Source of the DNA: Dokdonella sp.
GTDB lineage: Bacteria > Pseudomonadota > Gammaproteobacteria > Xanthomonadales > Rhodanobacteraceae
Length of the DNA: 58,469 nt
Reading direction: 5' to 3'
NCBI RefSeq assembly: GCF_019634845.1
Contig: NZ_JAHCAQ010000020.1
Coordinates: 1-58,469, forward strand
The notes below the pieces were generated by a model, which did not search any database, had not been told where the DNA came from, and saw nothing but the letters and a program-made list of their open reading frames with translations. A program made the position numbers and the translations under genes. Positions 55,275-58,469 of the stretch are shown here, one piece after another (position 1 is the first letter of the stretch; each line of letters opens with the position of its first letter).

Positions 55275-55888
55275 TTCGGCCTCACATCAGTGGTTTGCGG
55301 CGGTGCGACGCGCGCCCGGAGGCGCGTTGCGTCGTTGCTGCGGAGAAAAGCGCAAAGCAGCGCCGAAACCAGACATGGCAGGTGCAAATTGATCGTCAGC
55401 GGGCGAAAACCGCGCTGCCGCGGCGCGGCAGGCCCGCACGCCGGTAACCGATGCATGCTCGGGACGTTGCGCCCAGGTCATGAGGCGACGGTGTCGGGCG
55501 CTGCCGCGGCGGTTCCGCCGGCCACGCCGGGATTGGGCGTGGGGAGTGCGCGCGGGCGAGCGCCGGTTCCGCGGCCGCTCCTGGCTGCGCTGTCCTCGAC
55601 GGCCGAAACCGCACATCGAGGTTTTTTCCCGGAGCCGGAGAACCGTCCTCGTTTTTTTCGCCCGCAACCGCTGACCGCGCAAGGAATTTCTGGCCCGCCG
55701 GCTACGACGGCGCGTCTGCGTCACCAGAGTTCGCAAATGGCGCGGGGGTCCATGCGAAAGAGAAGAGGGCGAACGAGGGTGTAGGGCAGGTTGACGTTTC
55801 CCCGATTCATGGCGGCTTTTCCCTGCTTTTTGCGTACCCACTTCACGTGGGATGCTGTTCCCGCCGATTCGACGAAGGGAGTTCTGCC
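55275..55888. other. Divergent intergenic region between delta-60-like genes
   Basis: This 614-bp region lies between the leftward pair and the rightward 615-residue gene and must hold both promoters. I see T-rich patches (55620-55660) but no gene with family features and no clear promoter hexamers. Confidence 0.5.
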
Positions 55889-57736
55889 ATGAAATACCTG
55901 TTGCCTGCCCATCCTGGGCATCGTGCGCTTGGCGGCGTTGGCTCGCTGGCGCTGTTGGTCCTGACCAGCCTGAGCCTGGCCACCACCGCCGTGCTTGCCG
56001 ACGACTCTCCGCTGTCGGACAGCCATGTCGCCCCGTCCGCATTCACGCCCACAACCATCGTCATCGGTGGTCCCGAGGGCGCCGACCTGGTGCGCAGCCC
56101 TGGCGCCTCCGACGAGACCCGCCACACGGCGTGGTATTCCGAGTCGATGGAGGAGACGGAAGCCAAGCGCTGGGTCGATGACCAAATCAAACGCATCGAA
56201 ACCGGCAAGGCTAAGGAAACCGACGAAACCGACACAGCGGTCAAGGCCGGCAACCTGGGCAAACGCGAGGGTGATCTGGATCCCACCATCAACGTCGCCC
56301 ACCATCCCGGCGAGCCGGGCATCCACCGCGTGGCGATCGACGGTGGCAATACCGCGCATGATCGAGCGGTCGGCGTCGCGCAGCGCAGAGACGGCAAGAT
56401 CTACCTGGTTGGTCAGTCGGGTGGCCCCGGCGCAAACGCACGCATTGCCATCGCCCGCCTGACCTCGCATGGCCAGCGCGACCCCGACTTTGGGGCCAAC
56501 GGCGTCCAGATCGTCACGGTGGTCAATCCACAACTCACCCTGGTCAAGGCCATTGGCGTGATGCGCGACAACTACGAACGCTTCTACATCGTGGCCCAGG
56601 ACAGGGAACTCACCAATAACCACGACTTCGCCCTGATCTGCCTGCGCACGCCGACAGTCGGTGGCAACCAGCCCTTCGAGGTCTGTCCAGGGTTCGGTTC
56701 CACAGCGGGCAACATCATCCGCTACTACAATTTCGCGGGCGCGTCGGGCTGCGATTCCAACCACGACGTTCCCCAGGACATGTTTCTGGACGACAGCGCG
56801 CCCTCTTCGCGCCGGTTCTATCTGGCCGGTAGCGCGGAACGTCAGTTCAACAACTGCGGCGACACGGACTTTGCCGTGCTCCGCGTGGACATGAACGGCG
56901 ACCTGGACACCACCTTCAACACGACCGGACGACTCATGCGGGGTATCGCACCGGTGGTCGGCGGTGGGAACTGGGTCGCGTCCGCGTACGCCGTTGCCCG
57001 GCGCGCGGATGGCAAGGTGATCGTGGGGGGCGGCGTCGGAGCCGGCGCCAATCTGCGAGCGGTGGCTGCGCAGTTTACCAGCGCAGGAGCCATAGACTCC
57101 GGCTTCTGCGCGGCCAGCGTCAGCACTTGCGAATCGCCCGCAACGCATCGAGGCGGCATTCGCGCCTGGAGCAACGACGATGCGGCATCGAGGGTCAGGG
57201 CGTTGGCCCCGACCTTTGGCGGCGGCCTGTACGTCGCGCGCTGGCGGGATCTCGGCACAAATGCCACGCTGGGACGGTTGACCCGCATGGACGCCACCGG
57301 CGGATGCGTGTCCTATTGCAATGAAGCCACCATGTACCCGGCTGCCGGCACCCATACCATCCCCGAATCGATGGTCTTCCATGCCGGCCCGGCGGGCACG
57401 GATGGCCAGGTCGTCGTCGCCAACTATAACTACCCCGATGGCGCCGCCGAGCAATCGAAGTTCGTCGTGTACCGGTTCGACGCCAATACCAGCAGCAACA
57501 CGCTATCGGCCGATACGCAATTCTCGACCGGTCCAATCCCTCAGCGCCAGGACATCACGTTCCCCGGCGCCAATTCTGCCAGTTTCGAGCGCAACGCGCG
57601 GCCTTCGATGATCACACTCGACCAGCAAGGGCGCTACCTGATCGCCGGGTTTGCCGCTTTCAGCGCCACCGACCGGGACTTCGGGTTCGCGCGACTGCAG
57701 CGCGATGTAATCTTCATCGACGGATTCAATCGCTGA
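55889..57736 (+). CDS. Exported delta-60-repeat-like protein with C-terminal IFIDGF tag
   Basis: A 615-residue exported protein with a long signal peptide (VGSLALLVLTSLSLATTAVLA). A charged segment at residues about 70-115 (ETEAKRWVDDQIKR, ETGKAKETDET) is unusual. Repeats such as DPDFGANGVQIV, DLDTTFNTTGRLM and DGKVIVGGGVG match the delta-60/DUF5122 pattern. The C-terminus is RDVIFIDGFNR. It is divergent from the two paralogues at 51927-55274 and longer. An AAGGGA site lies 9 nt before the ATG. The start of the mature part differs from the tandem pair, so it is a more distant relative. Confidence 0.8.
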   Translation: MKYLLPAHPGHRALGGVGSLALLVLTSLSLATTAVLADDSPLSDSHVAPSAFTPTTIVIGGPEGADLVRSPGASDETRHTAWYSESMEETEAKRWVDDQIKRIETGKAKETDETDTAVKAGNLGKREGDLDPTINVAHHPGEPGIHRVAIDGGNTAHDRAVGVAQRRDGKIYLVGQSGGPGANARIAIARLTSHGQRDPDFGANGVQIVTVVNPQLTLVKAIGVMRDNYERFYIVAQDRELTNNHDFALICLRTPTVGGNQPFEVCPGFGSTAGNIIRYYNFAGASGCDSNHDVPQDMFLDDSAPSSRRFYLAGSAERQFNNCGDTDFAVLRVDMNGDLDTTFNTTGRLMRGIAPVVGGGNWVASAYAVARRADGKVIVGGGVGAGANLRAVAAQFTSAGAIDSGFCAASVSTCESPATHRGGIRAWSNDDAASRVRALAPTFGGGLYVARWRDLGTNATLGRLTRMDATGGCVSYCNEATMYPAAGTHTIPESMVFHAGPAGTDGQVVVANYNYPDGAAEQSKFVVYRFDANTSSNTLSADTQFSTGPIPQRQDITFPGANSASFERNARPSMITLDQQGRYLIAGFAAFSATDRDFGFARLQRDVIFIDGFNR

Positions 57737-57772
57737 CCGGCGGCCAATGCTTCACTGCTCTGGATGCACCGG

Positions 57773-57797
57773 CACCGCCGCCCGCAAAGGCGGCGGT
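57773..57797 (+). terminator. Possible terminator of the 615-residue gene
   Basis: A 10-bp perfect stem CACCGCCGCC/GGCGGCGGTG with loop GCAAA lies 37 bp after the stop, but no T-tract follows, so a factor-independent role is uncertain. Confidence 0.45.
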
Positions 57798-57909
57798 GCT
57801 CGTTCGCCAAGTATGCCTTTGTTGAACATCCCATCGGGCGACCCACCGCCACTATCACAAAATCTTGTGTTGACGCTCAGTAATGACTGCCATATCTTGT
57901 GGCGGTCGG

Positions 57910-57931
57910 TACCCGCCAGCTTCGGCGGGTA
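57910..57931. repeat. 8-bp inverted repeat beside oriIS
   Basis: TACCCGCC at 57910-57917 pairs with GGCGGGTA at 57924-57931 with a 6-nt loop. Its right arm runs into the first oriIS-like copy. It could be a structural part of the element end or a terminator of the target DNA. Confidence 0.6.
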
Positions 57932-57966
57932 TAGGAAGTTTAAACGGCGTATAGGAAGTTTAAACG
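57929..57966 (-). mobile_element. Tandem oriIS-like end of an IS91/ISCR-type element
   Basis: GTATAGGAAGTTTAAACG occurs twice at 57929-57946 and 57949-57966 (period 20). Read on the minus strand the outer copy is CGTTTAAACTTCCTATACCC, which from memory differs by one base from the oriIS core of ISCR/IS91 elements (GTTTGAACTTCCTATACCC). It lies downstream of the transposase 3' end, the expected side for oriIS. Two copies in tandem are unusual. Confidence 0.65.
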
Positions 57967-58190
57967 CCCCTTCCGGTCAGTCTGTCGGATAGGCGATGGT
58001 CACACTAGCGCCGTTTGGGGCGCGGATCGGACGTCTGTGGGAGAGATTTCGGCTCGCGGGGCCACGCAGTGGCGTTGTCAGCAGCCACTCTTCGCCGATT
58101 CCCGACGGCGGGCCGACCGCAAGCCTGCGGGATCCAACGGCCGCATCGAATCGGGCTCCGGATTCTGCCGGCGTCGTGGCCGACCGGGTG

Positions 58191-58469
58191 TCACGCGACC
58201 ACCGTGGGTGGTGCGCGCGCTGCAGGCCTGTAGTGCGCGTCTTCCCGCGCACCGTGCTTCTCGAAGTGTGCCAGGATGGCACGGATGGCTGCGGGTTCCT
58301 CGATGCTGGCGACGATCCGCACCGCGCCGCCGCAGTAGACGCAGGGGGTCACGTCGATGGAGAAGACCCGCTTGAGGCGTTGCGCCCAGTTCATCGCGCG
58401 GCGCTTCTGCTCGGGGCTGCGCGGCTCCTCGTTGGCGCTGACCTCAACCGGTGCAGCATCGGTCGCAGG
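58191..58469 (-). CDS. IS91-family transposase, C-terminal part (runs off the window)
   Basis: The frame is open from the window edge. SPEQKRRAMNWAQRLKRVF, then VTPCVYCGGAVRIVASIEEP and AAIRAILAHF, are the characteristic C-terminal zinc-ribbon region of IS91-type rolling-circle (Y2) transposases (WAQRLKRVFxIDxxxCxxCGGxxRxIASIEdPxxIxxIL). The catalytic HUH and tyrosine motifs would lie beyond the window. The protein would nick at oriIS, which is found 224 bp downstream of its stop. Confidence 0.85.
   Translation of the reverse strand, partial: PATDAAPVEVSANEEPRSPEQKRRAMNWAQRLKRVFSIDVTPCVYCGGAVRIVASIEEPAAIRAILAHFEKHGAREDAHYRPAARAPPTVVA

Larger units (their letters stand above)
57737..58190. 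other. Intergenic region containing the oriIS end of an IS91-like element
   Basis: This 454-bp stretch has no gene. It holds the hairpin at 57773-57797, an 8-bp inverted repeat at 57910-57931 and two tandem oriIS-like sequences at 57929-57966. The part 57967-58190 is the noncoding 3' flank of the transposase inside the element. Confidence 0.6.

Noticed and set aside
55396-55784. Short open frames in the divergent region between delta-60-like genes
   Set aside because: Arg/Pro-rich, no ribosome binding site and no family resemblance.
57929-57966. Two direct repeats considered as a CRISPR or integron site
   Set aside because: Only two copies with a 2-nt spacer, no cas or integrase gene, and a good match to an IS91-type oriIS.

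Overview
The window is high-GC DNA from a Gram-negative gammaproteobacterium. The gene content points to the Lysobacterales (Xanthomonadales), most likely a Dokdonella- or Lysobacter-like member of the Rhodanobacteraceae or Xanthomonadaceae. The pointers are a PhoP/PhoQ-type pair behind a PepSY protein, secreted S8 and M4 proteases, an ECF43-like sigma factor with a TPR kinase, and many exported proteins ending in a short IFxDGF-like tail. This placement is inference; there is no rRNA in the window.

1-4.6 kb holds housekeeping and metabolic genes: a membrane-anchored glutamate-synthase-like protein, a glutathione transferase, arginase, an Hpt protein and a DUF937 protein. 4.6-20.7 kb is a surface-polysaccharide locus made of two divergent operons that share a 61-bp intergenic region at 14804-14864. 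The leftward operon encodes a lipoprotein, a GT39-like membrane transferase, a Wzm/Wzt-type ABC exporter, a small protein, a GT2-GT4-like-sulfotransferase fusion, a GT2, a GDP-mannose dehydratase-like enzyme and a GT4. The rightward operon encodes a transglutaminase-like protein, a DUF4214/methyltransferase fusion and three GT4 enzymes, two of them tandem paralogues. Nearly all junctions are 4-nt overlaps or gaps of a few bases.

20.7-41.6 kb is mostly core: PhoQ/PhoP/PepSY, a large S8 protease, a CtlX/DDAH-like hydrolase, Tag, an EamA transporter, a serine/threonine dehydratase, aminopeptidase N, MnmG, a second two-component pair, an M4 protease and a YbaY-like lipoprotein. Several factor-independent terminators are clear.

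41.8-58.5 kb is accessory DNA. A transposase orfA remnant and the 3' end of an amidase gene lie on the left, a 5' fragment of cstA sits at 51.6-51.8 kb, and the oriIS end and C-terminus of an IS91-family element lie on the right. Between the first two scars is a leftward module of an ECF43-like sigma factor, a beta-helix exoprotein, a Ser/Thr kinase with a membrane segment and TPRs, a second beta-helix exoprotein and a pectate-lyase-like protein. Beyond cstA are three large exported delta-60-repeat-like proteins. All six exported proteins end in the same short motif, [IVL]-F-x-[DN]-[GAT]-F; the S8 protease has it internally.

My best candidate for an undescribed system is this set: a kinase-activated sigma factor controlling large exported repeat proteins that share a C-terminal tag, possibly a sorting or maturation signal.
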